From an uncultured Desulfatiglans sp. (lineage in GTDB: Bacteria > Desulfobacterota > DSM-4660 > Desulfatiglandales > Desulfatiglandaceae), in the NCBI GenBank assembly GCA_900498135.1, contig LR026961.1, positions 2,312,637 through 2,361,942 of the forward strand: a DNA stretch of 49,306 nt. Direction: 5' to 3'. A program made the position numbers and the translations under genes. The first letter of the stretch is position 1. Every line of letters begins with the position of its first letter. Under the pieces are notes generated by a model. It was not told the origin of the DNA. It did not search any database and worked only from the letters and a program-made list of their open reading frames with translations. This document shows, in pieces, positions 33,914 through 43,538 of this stretch.

Positions 33914-35761
33914 TTAAGCGCGTTTAACGATGGTCACCTTGCCGGTGCTTCCATCCACGCGGATGATATCGCCGGTCTTGATGACCTGGGTCGCGACCCC
34001 GGTTCCGGTCACGGAAGGCAGACCGTATTCCCGCGAAACGATGGCCGCGTGCGAGGTGAGACCGCCGATATCCGTTACGGCGGCCTGGATCTTGGTAAAG
34101 ACAGGGGCCCAGGACGGGTTGGTCGTCGGTGCGACCATGATCTCGCCGGGCTCCAGTTTGGCGACGTCCGCCAGCATTTTGAGCACGCGGGCGGGTCCTT
34201 CTGCCACGCCGGCGGATGAGGGGAACCCGGTGATCTCATCCAGATCTCCGACTTCCATCCCCGCGCCCTTCAACCACTCCTGCACCAGATCGGTCGTGAC
34301 GCCCCAGAGCATAAGGGTGAAGGGTTCGGCGATCTCTTCGGGCGGTACCCCGATGGCAGGAGAGGGATTCCACTTCGCCGCCGCATCGAGAATCTTCTTC
34401 CGTTTCTCGGCCTTCGCCTGCCAGAAGGCGCCTCTGGTGGGAACGCCTACGCCGAGGGCCCACGCGGTGGCCAGGTCCTCCAGGAGCATGGGGACCTCGA
34501 ACCGGTTGAAGAGGTAGATGTCTTCGGGTTCGGCGAGGACCCCGTGCTTGGTGAGGATCTTGCCGAACTGGTTGATCCGTTCAAACCAGATCGTGTGGAG
34601 CCAGTGCTCGACCCAGAAGAGGTGGTCCTCTGCATAGCGGTAGATCGCGCGGACGACCCGGTGCGCGTCCTCGAAGGTCTTGCGGTCGTCCTCGGACCGG
34701 ATGAGGGCCTTGTATTCGGCGACGATGCGCTCTCTTTCTTCGGAGATGGCATCGAACTTACGTTCGATCGTCTCGCCTTTCTCGAGACGTTCGACATAGC
34801 TCTGCATGTAGCTGAAGGGGAGGTCCATCGTGTTGATCCAACTCCCCTCGTAGTGGAACCAGCCGCTGCCGTTCGAGACATAGAACCACGGGTTCTTGAT
34901 CTTGTCCATCTCCTCGATCCAGGCCTTTCCTTCGGGCGTGGTCCTGAGGATGTTCATCTTCTCCTCGGCGGTGCCCTTCTGCTTCAAGACCTCGGCGACG
35001 GAGCGGTGGCTCATGGCCAGCCGGCTCAAGCGGCAGAGTTCTTCCTCCGGCCGGAACATGGAGACGTCCGCCCCGGCGACCATCTTGCCGATCGTGCCTT
35101 CCTTGATCCCGGGAAAAAGCTTCCGGCAGGTGTCCACGAACATCAGGTAGGCCAGGTAGGCCAGGTTGAGATACTGGAAGTGATACTGCCAGGCCCGGAT
35201 GATGAGATTGACGATGTCGTTGAAATTCTCCATGAGAACATTGGCTTCGGTAAATCCTTTGGGCGAAGGAATGACCTCGTCATCGGGCGCGAATTCATAC
35301 AGCTCTTTCGGGATGTGAATGGCCTCCATGTCATGGCCGAGTTTGTGGAATTTCTCGAGCCACTCTTCCCACTGCCGGGCGTAGTTATCAAAGGTGTAGG
35401 GAACCCGCTTCCCGAAAAGTTCGGCCTTCTTCTGGATGACGTCCCCCGGGGGCGATTCGACGGCGCTGATGTACATGTAGCACCCCAAAATACGCTGGGC
35501 GACGCCTTGGGCCGGAGGGATACAGAAGACCCTGGTGTTGTACTGGGACAGCGCGATCTGCCAGGCCTCCTGGAAGATGTCGTCCAGCGGGTAGAGCGGA
35601 TCGGCGGCGTGGATCTTGTCGTGATACCAGAAATGCCGCTTTTCCCAGGCCTCCCGGTCCTTGCTGAAAAGACGCTGGGGCGCGTACATTTCCTCCCATC
35701 CCTCCATTTCGGGTGGCAATTCGATTTCATCTGCAAATGGAAATTGGATCGGTGCTGCCAT
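33914..35761 (-). CDS. Phenylphosphate synthase PpsA-like subunit (phosphohistidine domain)
   Basis: 615 residues. The C-terminus is the PEP-utilising mobile domain, with the phosphorylated His (about H571) in GGLTSHAAIVSREYG. The long N-terminal part (about 1-500; FADEIELPPEMEGWEEMY, WFHYEGSWINTMDLPFSYMQS, WVEHWLHTIWFERINQFGKIL) matches the alpha subunit of phenylphosphate synthase rather than PEP synthase. In Thauera this subunit relays phosphate from ATP to phenol. Start 35761 has GAGGGGGGAA. It lies between the molybdenum-subunit gene and the PpsB-like gene. Action on another hydroxyaromatic or carboxylate is possible. Confidence 0.85.
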   Translation of the reverse strand: MAAPIQFPFADEIELPPEMEGWEEMYAPQRLFSKDREAWEKRHFWYHDKIHAADPLYPLDDIFQEAWQIALSQYNTRVFCIPPAQGVAQRILGCYMYISAVESPPGDVIQKKAELFGKRVPYTFDNYARQWEEWLEKFHKLGHDMEAIHIPKELYEFAPDDEVIPSPKGFTEANVLMENFNDIVNLIIRAWQYHFQYLNLAYLAYLMFVDTCRKLFPGIKEGTIGKMVAGADVSMFRPEEELCRLSRLAMSHRSVAEVLKQKGTAEEKMNILRTTPEGKAWIEEMDKIKNPWFYVSNGSGWFHYEGSWINTMDLPFSYMQSYVERLEKGETIERKFDAISEERERIVAEYKALIRSEDDRKTFEDAHRVVRAIYRYAEDHLFWVEHWLHTIWFERINQFGKILTKHGVLAEPEDIYLFNRFEVPMLLEDLATAWALGVGVPTRGAFWQAKAEKRKKILDAAAKWNPSPAIGVPPEEIAEPFTLMLWGVTTDLVQEWLKGAGMEVGDLDEITGFPSSAGVAEGPARVLKMLADVAKLEPGEIMVAPTTNPSWAPVFTKIQAAVTDIGGLTSHAAIVSREYGLPSVTGTGVATQVIKTGDIIRVDGSTGKVTIVKRA

Positions 35762-35848
35762 GATGTTCCCCCCTCTATTTGGTTGAATGCCCGGTGTTGC
35801 CTCGACCCGCCGCCCGCGCATTCCGGCGGGAAGCGGGTCACCCCTTGA

Positions 35849-38200
35849 CTACTTCCCCTTGGCCTTTTGGATGGCCATGAAGACCCTTTCCGGTGTGAGC
35901 GGAAGCTCGTCGATCCGAACGCCGATGGCGTCGTGTACCGCGTTCAGGATGGCCGGGATCGTGGGCATGATGGCCCCTTCCCCGACCTCCTTGGCCCCGA
36001 AGGGACCATTCGGTTCGCCGGTTTCCACCACGATGGTGTTGACGTTGGGCATGTCCAGGGCCGTAGCGATCTTGTACTCGCCGAGGTTGGCATTGAGGAC
36101 TCGTCCCTTGGCGTCGATCTTCACCTCTTCATAAAGGGCCTCACCGAGCCCCATGGAGAGCGATCCCTGCATCTGTCCCTCGACCGAGGTCACATTGATC
36201 GCCAGACCGCAGTCGTGGGCGTCCGTCATCTGGTCCACCTTGACGCGTCCGGTTTCGAGGTCGACCGTCACCTCCACGACTTGGGCGGAGCAGCCATAGG
36301 CTGGAGAGGTCCCGACGGCCGCCCCCTTGAATTTTCCGCCCAGTGCCGGCGGCTTGTACTTCCCGGTTCCGACGATGCTGCCTCTGGCGAGGTAGGCCAT
36401 GCGGGCGGCTTCTCTGAAGGTGAGCTTGTCTCCGGTGGGCGGATCGGTCCAGCCCCGATGCTCTTTGATGTAGGCCGTGCGCAGGCCGCTGAAATCGACG
36501 TCCTTCTTGAAGTGGATCAGGCCGTCTTTGATGTCCATCTCGTCCATCGGGACGCCGAGGATCTCGGAGACGACCTCCAATACCTGCCGTTTCACATCCT
36601 CGGCCGCCTCTTTGGCCGCATGCCCGCTCATCAGGGTCTGGCGGCTCGAATAGGCGCCGAGGTCCACGCCGTAGTCCGTGCTTCCCGAGGAGACCTTGAT
36701 ATCCTCCAGCCTCACCCCCAGGGCCTCGGCCGCGATCATGCCCATCGTCGTATCGGAGCCCTGCCCGATCTCGGCGGAGGCTGTCAGGAGATCCGCCGTG
36801 CCACCGTCTTCCCGCAGCTTCAGGACCGCGGTCGAATGGTAGGTGTCCGATCGGTAGATCGGATACCCGGCGCCCGAAACGAAGAATCCGCAGGCGATCC
36901 CGATTCCCTTGCCGGGGGGGAGCTTGCCCTTCTTGGCGTTCCAGTCCGAGCCGTTCTTCACGGCCTCGATGCATTCCTTCATGCCGAGGCTGCTCATGTT
37001 CAAGTCGTTGCAGGTGGTGTCTCCGCGCTCCATCATGTTCTTCAGGCGGAAATCGACCGGGTCGATGCCCAGCTCCTGGGCGATGGCATCCAGCTGCTGC
37101 TCCCAGGCCGCCCGCGCCGCCACCCCGCCGTGGCCCCGCTGGGCGCCGCAGGTGGGTTTGTTCGTGTAGATCCGATAGCCGTCATACTTCATGTTGGGCA
37201 GTTTGTAAGGACCGCCGAGGAGGGATCCGGCGTAGTAGACCGTGGCGATCCCGAAACTCGTGTAGGCGCCCCCTTCCAGGTAGCACTTGTTCGTCAGAGC
37301 CATCAGGGTCCCGTCCTTCTTGACCCCGGTGGTCAATTCGTGGAAGAACTGATGCCGGGCGCGGGAGTGTAGAAAGACCTGTTCCCGGGAATAGTTCATC
37401 TTGACCGGTTTGCCCGTCTTCATGGACATGAGGGAGGCCGCCATCTCGAGCGGGATGGCCTCGGCCTTGGGCCCGAAACCGCCACCTACATACGGCTTGA
37501 TCACGCGCACTTTTCCGATGGGGAGACGGAGCACCATGGCCGTGGTGCGCTGCACATAGTGCGGTGTTTGAGTGGAGGTGTGCAGGGTGAGTTCTCCCAT
37601 CAGGGGATCGAAGGACGCCAGACAGCCGTGCGGTTCGATGAAGGCGGGGTCCTGACGTTTGTTGACGAATTTGTCCGTCCGGATGAGGTCGCACTGCTTG
37701 AAGGCCTCTTCGACATTGCCGAACTCCTGGTGCACCTCGGCGCAGATGTTGCCGGGGTAGTCCGAATGGATCAAGGGGGCCCCTTCGGCCATGGCCTCTT
37801 CGATCGTCATAAGAAGTGGGAGTTCCTCGTAATCCACCTGAATGAGGGAGACAGCCTCCATCGCTGTTTCGAGATCGACGGCGGCTACCGCCGCGATCTC
37901 GTCGCCGATGTAGCGCACCTTGTCATGGCAGAAGAGGGTTTCATCGTAGCGGGCCGGGCTGACGCCGTACTTGACGAGTCCGGCTTCGGCGGCCGTAACG
38001 ACGCACTTGACCCCCGGAAGCTTTAAGGCCTTCGAGGTGTCGATGTTGAGGATCTTGGCGTGCGCGATCGGGCTTTGAAGCAGGGCACCGTAGAGCATGC
38101 CCGGCATCTTCAGATCGTCGACATATTGCGCGCGTCCCGTGGCTTTGGCCGGGGCGTCCAGCCTCGGCGCCCTGCGGTTGATGACGCTGTGTTGGCTCAT
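35849..38200 (-). CDS. Xanthine-dehydrogenase-family molybdenum subunit, 4-hydroxybenzoyl-CoA reductase HcrA-like
   Basis: 783 residues. Large Mo-pterin subunit: RLDAPAKATGRAQYVDDL opening, PYVGGGFGPKAEAIPLEMAA, the RGHGGVAARAAWEQQLD segment, and GAKEVGEGAIMP with the catalytic Glu. Length is close to HcrA of Thauera. In this operon the likely reaction is reductive dehydroxylation of 4-hydroxybenzoyl-CoA to benzoyl-CoA; reductive deamination of an aminobenzoyl-CoA or a hydroxylation are alternatives. GAGGAG precedes the start. It follows the [2Fe-2S] subunit gene after 152 bp that hold a GC-rich stem-loop (CCGGAG / CTCCGG, near 38290-38316). Confidence 0.87.
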   Translation of the reverse strand: MSQHSVINRRAPRLDAPAKATGRAQYVDDLKMPGMLYGALLQSPIAHAKILNIDTSKALKLPGVKCVVTAAEAGLVKYGVSPARYDETLFCHDKVRYIGDEIAAVAAVDLETAMEAVSLIQVDYEELPLLMTIEEAMAEGAPLIHSDYPGNICAEVHQEFGNVEEAFKQCDLIRTDKFVNKRQDPAFIEPHGCLASFDPLMGELTLHTSTQTPHYVQRTTAMVLRLPIGKVRVIKPYVGGGFGPKAEAIPLEMAASLMSMKTGKPVKMNYSREQVFLHSRARHQFFHELTTGVKKDGTLMALTNKCYLEGGAYTSFGIATVYYAGSLLGGPYKLPNMKYDGYRIYTNKPTCGAQRGHGGVAARAAWEQQLDAIAQELGIDPVDFRLKNMMERGDTTCNDLNMSSLGMKECIEAVKNGSDWNAKKGKLPPGKGIGIACGFFVSGAGYPIYRSDTYHSTAVLKLREDGGTADLLTASAEIGQGSDTTMGMIAAEALGVRLEDIKVSSGSTDYGVDLGAYSSRQTLMSGHAAKEAAEDVKRQVLEVVSEILGVPMDEMDIKDGLIHFKKDVDFSGLRTAYIKEHRGWTDPPTGDKLTFREAARMAYLARGSIVGTGKYKPPALGGKFKGAAVGTSPAYGCSAQVVEVTVDLETGRVKVDQMTDAHDCGLAINVTSVEGQMQGSLSMGLGEALYEEVKIDAKGRVLNANLGEYKIATALDMPNVNTIVVETGEPNGPFGAKEVGEGAIMPTIPAILNAVHDAIGVRIDELPLTPERVFMAIQKAKGK

Positions 38201-38352
38201 GGTCTTTCACTCCTCTCGATAGCATGGATCGGGTTTTGATGTCTGCGTTGTCTTCAGCACTCAGGCTCGGTTGGTCCAGGGAATCAGCAGACCGGAGGCC
38301 TCTTTGCAGGGGCTCCGGCCGGCGCGGACACGGAAATGTTCACCCGGCCTGA

Positions 38353-38817
38353 TCAACCGGCACGGCCGACGTCGAGGATCGCCTCGACGATCTTCTGATA
38401 GCCTGTGCAGCGGCAAAGGTTCCCTGAAAGCGCGCGTCTGACCTCGGCCTCGTTGGGATGCGGATTCTTCTCGAGCAGGCTTTTGGCCGAGAGGATCATC
38501 CCGGGGCTGCAGAAGCCGCACTGGATCGAACCGTGCTCGATGAAGGCCTGCTGCAGCGGGTGCAGTCCTTTGCCCGTCTCCACGCCTTCAATGGTAGTGA
38601 TATTCTTGCCGTTGGCTTGGACTGCAAGGACGAGGCAGGAGTTGACGGCTTTTCCATCCATGATGACCGTGCAGGCCCCGCAGTCCCCCAGGTCACAGCC
38701 TTTCTTGGTGCCGGTCAGGCCCAGTTCGTATCGCAGAAGGTCCGTGAGGGTGAGATTTGGCGCCACGGCCACTTCCATTTCTTCACCGTTGATGGTCAGT
38801 CGGATCAATTTTTTCAT
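38353..38817 (-). CDS. [2Fe-2S] subunit of the molybdenum enzyme (HcrC-like)
   Basis: 154 residues. All eight cluster ligands are visible: plant-type set C41, C46, C49, C61 (GCDLGDCGAC ... SC) and the helical-domain set C100, C103, C135, C137 (QCGFCSPG, LCRCTGY). Carries electrons between the FAD and Mo subunits. The ribosome site is GAGGAG. The start is 14 bp after the stop of the FAD-subunit gene. Confidence 0.93.
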   Translation of the reverse strand: MKKLIRLTINGEEMEVAVAPNLTLTDLLRYELGLTGTKKGCDLGDCGACTVIMDGKAVNSCLVLAVQANGKNITTIEGVETGKGLHPLQQAFIEHGSIQCGFCSPGMILSAKSLLEKNPHPNEAEVRRALSGNLCRCTGYQKIVEAILDVGRAG

Positions 38818-38831
38818 CGTTTCATTCTCCT

Positions 38832-39713
38832 CTAGCTTCTGGCCCGGGCGTCCTTGAGGGCCGCATCGAGGGCGCGTTTCGTCAGGACCCCCACCATGGC
38901 CCGCCGGTATGCGGCGGATCCGCGGAAGTCGTCGATCGGGCGGCTGTCGCCCGAAGCTGCATTCGCTGCTTTTTCGAACAGGGCGTCGGAGGGCTTCTCG
39001 CCGATCAACGCACTTTCGGCCGACGGCGCTCGGATGGGGGTAGGGGCAACCGAACCGAGGACCACCCGTGCGGCCTTGATGGGTCCGCTTGGACCGTCCA
39101 GGGCGATGAAGGCCGCCACGTTGACGAGGGAGATCTCGAGCGCTTCTCGAACCCCGAGCTTCTGGTAGCCGGCTCCCGAGTTCGGGAGCGGTGCCGGGAG
39201 GAGAAAAGCGGTCAGAAGTTCATCCTGGGCCAGAATCGTGGCGCCCGGACCGGTAAAGAGCGATTCCACCGGGACGGTGCGCTCGCCGCCCGTTTTCTGG
39301 AGCACGGCTTCTGCGCCGTAAGCAATAAGGGACGGGGGAAGGTCGGCCGCTGGACGGGCCGAGACCACATTGCCGGCGATGGTCGCGAGGTTTCTGACCA
39401 GGGGGGAGCCGAGCCAGCCCGCGCCGGAGGCGAGGGCGGCAAAGGTCTGCTTTACCAGCGCGTTTTCGGCCAGATCCGCCACGTTTTCACGGGCGCCGAT
39501 GCGCACCTGCCCATTTTTCTTGTCTACCCCTTTCAGGTCTGCGAGTTTTCCGACGGAGATCACATTCGCCGTGGTGTAGACCTTCTTTTTGAGGTTGACC
39601 AGAAGGTCTGTTCCGCCTGCCAGAACTTTTCCGTCCCCTTTGAACTGTGACAGCAGTTCGCAGACCTCCGCCACGCTCCCGGGCTCATGGTAATCAAATC
39701 TAGGTAAAAGCAT
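38832..39713 (-). CDS. FAD-binding subunit of the molybdenum enzyme, lacking the HcrB [4Fe-4S] insert
   Basis: 293 residues. FAD motifs VLAGGTDLLV and RNLATIAGNVV are present, as is the C-terminal CO-dehydrogenase-flavoprotein domain (GVREALEISLVNVAAF). It has a single cysteine in total. 4-Hydroxybenzoyl-CoA reductase from Thauera carries about 40 extra residues with four Cys binding a [4Fe-4S] cluster in this subunit; that insert is missing here, where sequence runs directly from TIAGNVVSARPAADLPP. Start 39713 (MLLPRFDYHEP) has AAAGGAG at 8 bases; the ATG at 39719 is too close. It may work with a different electron donor or on a different substrate. Confidence 0.88.
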   Translation of the reverse strand: MLLPRFDYHEPGSVAEVCELLSQFKGDGKVLAGGTDLLVNLKKKVYTTANVISVGKLADLKGVDKKNGQVRIGARENVADLAENALVKQTFAALASGAGWLGSPLVRNLATIAGNVVSARPAADLPPSLIAYGAEAVLQKTGGERTVPVESLFTGPGATILAQDELLTAFLLPAPLPNSGAGYQKLGVREALEISLVNVAAFIALDGPSGPIKAARVVLGSVAPTPIRAPSAESALIGEKPSDALFEKAANAASGDSRPIDDFRGSAAYRRAMVGVLTKRALDAALKDARARS

Positions 39714-39755
39714 CTTCATCTCTCCTTTGTTGTCCCTGGGCTCAAACCCTTGCGC

Positions 39756-40337
39756 CTAACGGGGCTTCGCGGACGTTTCCTCGCCCCAGCGCCGGAACAG
39801 GTTGTGCTCGATTCCGAGGTAATCAAAGATTTTTCCGATGGTCTGATCGAGGATGTCCTCGATGGTTTTGGGTTTGTGGTAGAATGACGGCACGGGAGGC
39901 AGAAGATGGGCGCCCATGTCGGCGGCGGTCATCATGAGCCTGAGGTGCCCCTTATGTAAAGGTGTTTCACGGACGACCAGCACCAGTTTGCGCTTCTCTT
40001 TCAGCGTGACGTCGGCGGCGCGGACGAGAAGGTTTTCGGTGTAGGAATTGGCGATCCCCGAGAGGCTCTTGATCGTGCAGGGTGCGACGACCATTCCCGA
40101 GGTGAGGAAGGATCCGCTGGCGAGGGCCGCACCGACGTCGCGGTGATCATAGCAGTATGCGGCCATGGCTTCAATATCCTTTGCGGTGTACCCGGTTTCG
40201 ATCTCGATATTTTTTTTGCCTGATGGTGAGATGATGAGGTGGGTTTCAACATCGGTTTTACTGAGGTGTTCCAGCAGACGTACGCCATAGATGACGCCGC
40301 TGGCGCCCGAAATGGCTACGACGATTCGTTGATTCAT
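39756..40337 (-). CDS. ubiX: Flavin prenyltransferase UbiX
   Basis: 193 residues. Makes prenyl-FMN, the cofactor of UbiD-family (de)carboxylases, from FMN and dimethylallyl (pyro)phosphate. VVAISGASGVIYGVRLLE opening, VAPCTIKSLSGIANSYTENLL, RKLVLVVRETPLHKGHLRLM and the closing PPVPSFYHKPKTIEDI are typical. The AAGGGG site supports the start. It lies in the same operon as the UbiD gene, giving a direct cofactor supply. Confidence 0.94.
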   Translation of the reverse strand: MNQRIVVAISGASGVIYGVRLLEHLSKTDVETHLIISPSGKKNIEIETGYTAKDIEAMAAYCYDHRDVGAALASGSFLTSGMVVAPCTIKSLSGIANSYTENLLVRAADVTLKEKRKLVLVVRETPLHKGHLRLMMTAADMGAHLLPPVPSFYHKPKTIEDILDQTIGKIFDYLGIEHNLFRRWGEETSAKPR

Positions 40338-40556
40338 GGCAACCCCTTGCTATTCCCCCTGCATGGCCGAGGGTACTGGTTTCAAATGGGAAAATTCCCG
40401 CAAGCCATGCTATCGCCCCGGCTCGCCGGGGGCAGGAAACTCCGGCTGCCGGGGATGTCGCGTGGCATGGGCGGAACATCCCTGCTTGGTTCTCCTTCGA
40501 TCAGGATACTTCTCCTTCCTGATGCCTCCTGCATTGAAATCGCTGGAAACCTCCCA

Positions 40557-41768
40557 TTAAAAAATCTGAAGGGATGCCTTGACGACCGCCGCGGCAAAGG
40601 CTGGATCCTCCATGTTGTCGTCCACTTCGAGGATTTCGATCTCAGGCTTGAGGCCTTTGCGCAACTCCTCCGCAAAGACGAGGTCCTCTTCGGGGTTGTG
40701 GGTGGCATTTCCCGGATAATCGACGGAAGACCATCCTTTAAGGGGGATAAGGACCTTAACGGGACCTTTGGAGCGGTTGAGTTTTTCCCGGAATGCCCCG
40801 GCTACTTCGCGCAGTTCGTCGGCCGAGAGGCGGATCCAGGTGCGGAACCGGTCGAGATCGTATTTCGGCCGCTGCGCATAGTCCGGTTTGTACTTGGATT
40901 TGGCGGGCGTCATGTGATTGACGCTGCAGGTCGAGATGATCTGCGGAATCCCGGCCTCACCGGCGGACTCGAGACGCCTCGGCCCCGCGTCCCGCATGAA
41001 GCCGAACAAGTGTTCGCCGACGCCGCCGGGCGCCAGATCGACGACCCCGCTGAACAGCCCGTCGGCGATCATGTCTTCCATCGCACGGTCGCAGACCCCA
41101 GCCGCAGAAAACCCGATGACCTGGTATCCCTCCTGGGTCAAGGCCTCGCGGACGGAACTGGCGCATTTCTCGCAAGGCCCGAGCATGGTGAGGGCGATGG
41201 CCTTGCCTGCAGCGGAGCGGGGGGAGATGATGTCATCCTGCACCTGGCCCGCCATGGCGGCCGCCGCCCGATCCAGGACGTTTTTCAAGAGGTCCGAGAG
41301 CCCCGAGATCTCGATGACCGAGTGAAAAAGGGCGATGTCTCCTGTACCGATGTACCGGGTGGAAAGGCCCGGCAACGCGGCGGTGGAGGAGATCATCAGC
41401 TTGGGTACGCCGAAGGGCAGCGCCCGCATGACATCCGTCGCCATCAGGGATCCGGTGGAGCCCCCGAGCCCGACGACGCCGCTGAGCTTGCCTTCCTTCT
41501 GAAGATCCTGGGCGATCTTTGCCCCGCCCCGGATCATGGTGTTGGTGATTTTAGAGCGTTCACGGGATTCGCGAACCTCCTGCAGGCTGCTCCCGCCGGC
41601 CTCGGCCACACGGCCGGGGCCGATGTCGGCGGGGGAAGCCTCGTCGCCGCGCATCGAGATATCCATCAAGAGGGGCTCGAGGCCCCTGGCCTCGAGCCGT
41701 TCCTTCAGATACAGGGTCTCCTGCCCTTTGGTATCCAGGGTGGATATCACCAGGACTTTCTTGCCCAT
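40557..41768 (-). CDS. Tm-1-like / UPF0261 family protein (operon copy)
   Basis: 403 residues. MGKKVLVISTLDTKGQE opening, GVVGLGGSTGSLMATDVMRALPFGVPKLM with the ATP-binding-type glycine loop, and a C-terminal half resembling TIM-barrel metabolic enzymes (LIPLKGWSSVDYPGNATHN). The family includes the tomato Tm-1 N-terminal domain; its metabolic role in bacteria is not established. A second member lies at 47021-48235. It is four bases from the ligase gene and 219 bp before ubiX, so it belongs to the operon. Confidence 0.88.
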   Translation of the reverse strand: MGKKVLVISTLDTKGQETLYLKERLEARGLEPLLMDISMRGDEASPADIGPGRVAEAGGSSLQEVRESRERSKITNTMIRGGAKIAQDLQKEGKLSGVVGLGGSTGSLMATDVMRALPFGVPKLMISSTAALPGLSTRYIGTGDIALFHSVIEISGLSDLLKNVLDRAAAAMAGQVQDDIISPRSAAGKAIALTMLGPCEKCASSVREALTQEGYQVIGFSAAGVCDRAMEDMIADGLFSGVVDLAPGGVGEHLFGFMRDAGPRRLESAGEAGIPQIISTCSVNHMTPAKSKYKPDYAQRPKYDLDRFRTWIRLSADELREVAGAFREKLNRSKGPVKVLIPLKGWSSVDYPGNATHNPEEDLVFAEELRKGLKPEIEILEVDDNMEDPAFAAAVVKASLQIF

Positions 41769-41771
41769 GAT

Positions 41772-43430
41772 CTAAATCTCCCCTGCTGCGATCCGCTTTT
41801 CAATGTCGACTTTGAGTTCCTTCTTATTGATCTTGCCGGAGTCGCCCACCGTGGGGAAGGCGTCCATGAGGACCATCTTTTCAGGCAATTTGAACATGGC
41901 CAGTTTCTTCGACTTCAGGAAGTCGACCATCTCCTGGAAGGTCAGGGTCTGACCGGCCTTGGGGATGACGCAGACGCAGCACCTTTCCCCCATCTCTCGG
42001 TCGGGGTAGCCCACGATGGCGACCGAGGCCACCTTCGGATGTTCGTTGAGCAGTCCTTCGACCTCGGCTGGGTAGATGTTCTGGCCGCCGCGGATGATCA
42101 TATCCTTGGCGCGTCCGAGGATCCAGAGGCAGCCCTGGTCGAACTTGACGATGTCGCCTGTGGTGGTCCAGCCGTTTTCGTCGAACACCGTGGCCGTGAG
42201 CTTCTCGTCCCGGTAATAGCCCGCCGGGGCGTGGGGGCCGCGGAACCAAAGCACGCCGGGTTCGCCTTCCGGGACCTCCTTCTTGTTTTCTTCATCCATC
42301 AGACGCACTTCGTTGCCGGGCAGCATGCGGCCGACCGTGCGGCGGCGGAGTTCCTTCGAATCTTCCACGCGGCATCCCGAGACCGAACCCATATCCTGGG
42401 TCCCCAGGTCGCTCGTAATGGCGGCGCCAAAGGCATTCTCGGCCTCCTCGGCCACCTGCGGCGAGAGGTAGCCGCCGGCCGAGCGGATGAAACGAAGGGA
42501 ACTCAGGTCATACTTCTTGGTGTCGACCTCGAGCATTCTCACGAGGTGCGTCGGGACCACGCCGATGGCCGTCGCCTTCTCCTTCTCGATCAGCGCCAGG
42601 GCGTCTTCGGGGGAGAATTCCTCGAGCATGACGGTCTTCGCACCGGCGAGCGGTGCCGCAAAATAGGTCAGGGTTCCGGCCGCGCCGCCGGCGTGGGGCG
42701 CGATGGCCATGGTGATGTCGTCCTTGTTCAGCCCCCAGATGTCGACGCGGGCCTTCGAGGTGCAGACCCTGGGCGCGATGGGCCATTCGACCAGCTTGGG
42801 AAGTCCGGTGGTGCCGGTGGTGCTGGTGAGGAGCCCCACGTTCCAGATGGGATCCAGGCGCCTTTCCTTAAAAACGGCTTCATCGCCCGGTTTCGGGCTG
42901 CGGCCCTCGGCGAGTTTGGTAATGGAGTAGGTGCCTGCCGGGGCGTCGGCGGGGACCGTGTCATCGAACAGGAAGAAATTCTTGAGATAGGGGAAGCGCG
43001 CCTGAAGACCCTTGTACATCGCGAGGTAGTCGAACTTGCGATAGACCGTCGGGATGACGACGGCAGCGGCCTCGGTCCGTTCGACCATGTACTCCAGTTC
43101 TTTCTCCCTCAGGTAGGGATAGACGGTCAGGGAGATCAGACCGGCCCTCTCGCTCGCGACGCGGGCCAGAAATCCGTAAACGCTGTTGGGGGACTGGATG
43201 ATGATGCGGGAGAACTTGGGGATGCCCATCTCCACCCACGACATCGCGATCGCGTCGACCAGCTTTTTGGCCTGGGCCCAGGTGACGCGATACTTCGAGT
43301 CCACCAGAGCCTCACGATCACCCAGTTCACGGGCGTTGCGATCATAAAAATCATAAAAGGTCTCCTGCGTCCAGTAGCCCTTCTTCAGGAATTCATCGAC
43401 CATCTTCTGCTGATAACGGATCGGTTTCAT
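41772..43430 (-). CDS. AMP-dependent aryl-CoA ligase / aryl-AMP synthetase family protein
   Basis: 552 residues. Adenylation P-loop LLTSTTGTTGLPKLVEW, A5-like motif SDLGTQDMGSVSG, the TTGDIVKF and hinge GRAKDMIIRGGQNIYPAEVE, and the catalytic Lys in GDSGKINKKEL. It resembles the DhbE/EntE-like aryl-acid branch, which fits activation of 4-hydroxybenzoate or a related acid. GAGGGAAG precedes the start. Second gene of the operon after ubiD, which places it directly after the carboxylation step. Confidence 0.88.
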   Translation of the reverse strand: MKPIRYQQKMVDEFLKKGYWTQETFYDFYDRNARELGDREALVDSKYRVTWAQAKKLVDAIAMSWVEMGIPKFSRIIIQSPNSVYGFLARVASERAGLISLTVYPYLREKELEYMVERTEAAAVVIPTVYRKFDYLAMYKGLQARFPYLKNFFLFDDTVPADAPAGTYSITKLAEGRSPKPGDEAVFKERRLDPIWNVGLLTSTTGTTGLPKLVEWPIAPRVCTSKARVDIWGLNKDDITMAIAPHAGGAAGTLTYFAAPLAGAKTVMLEEFSPEDALALIEKEKATAIGVVPTHLVRMLEVDTKKYDLSSLRFIRSAGGYLSPQVAEEAENAFGAAITSDLGTQDMGSVSGCRVEDSKELRRRTVGRMLPGNEVRLMDEENKKEVPEGEPGVLWFRGPHAPAGYYRDEKLTATVFDENGWTTTGDIVKFDQGCLWILGRAKDMIIRGGQNIYPAEVEGLLNEHPKVASVAIVGYPDREMGERCCVCVIPKAGQTLTFQEMVDFLKSKKLAMFKLPEKMVLMDAFPTVGDSGKINKKELKVDIEKRIAAGEI

Positions 43431-43538
43431 CTTTGCTTCCCTCTCGAAATGGATGAATGTTCGTCTGCCTTGATGGGGCTGTCTTCCCGCTGCCGGTTGA
43501 AGACCGGCCTTGAACGGACCCGCCTAAAAACGGTTTTC

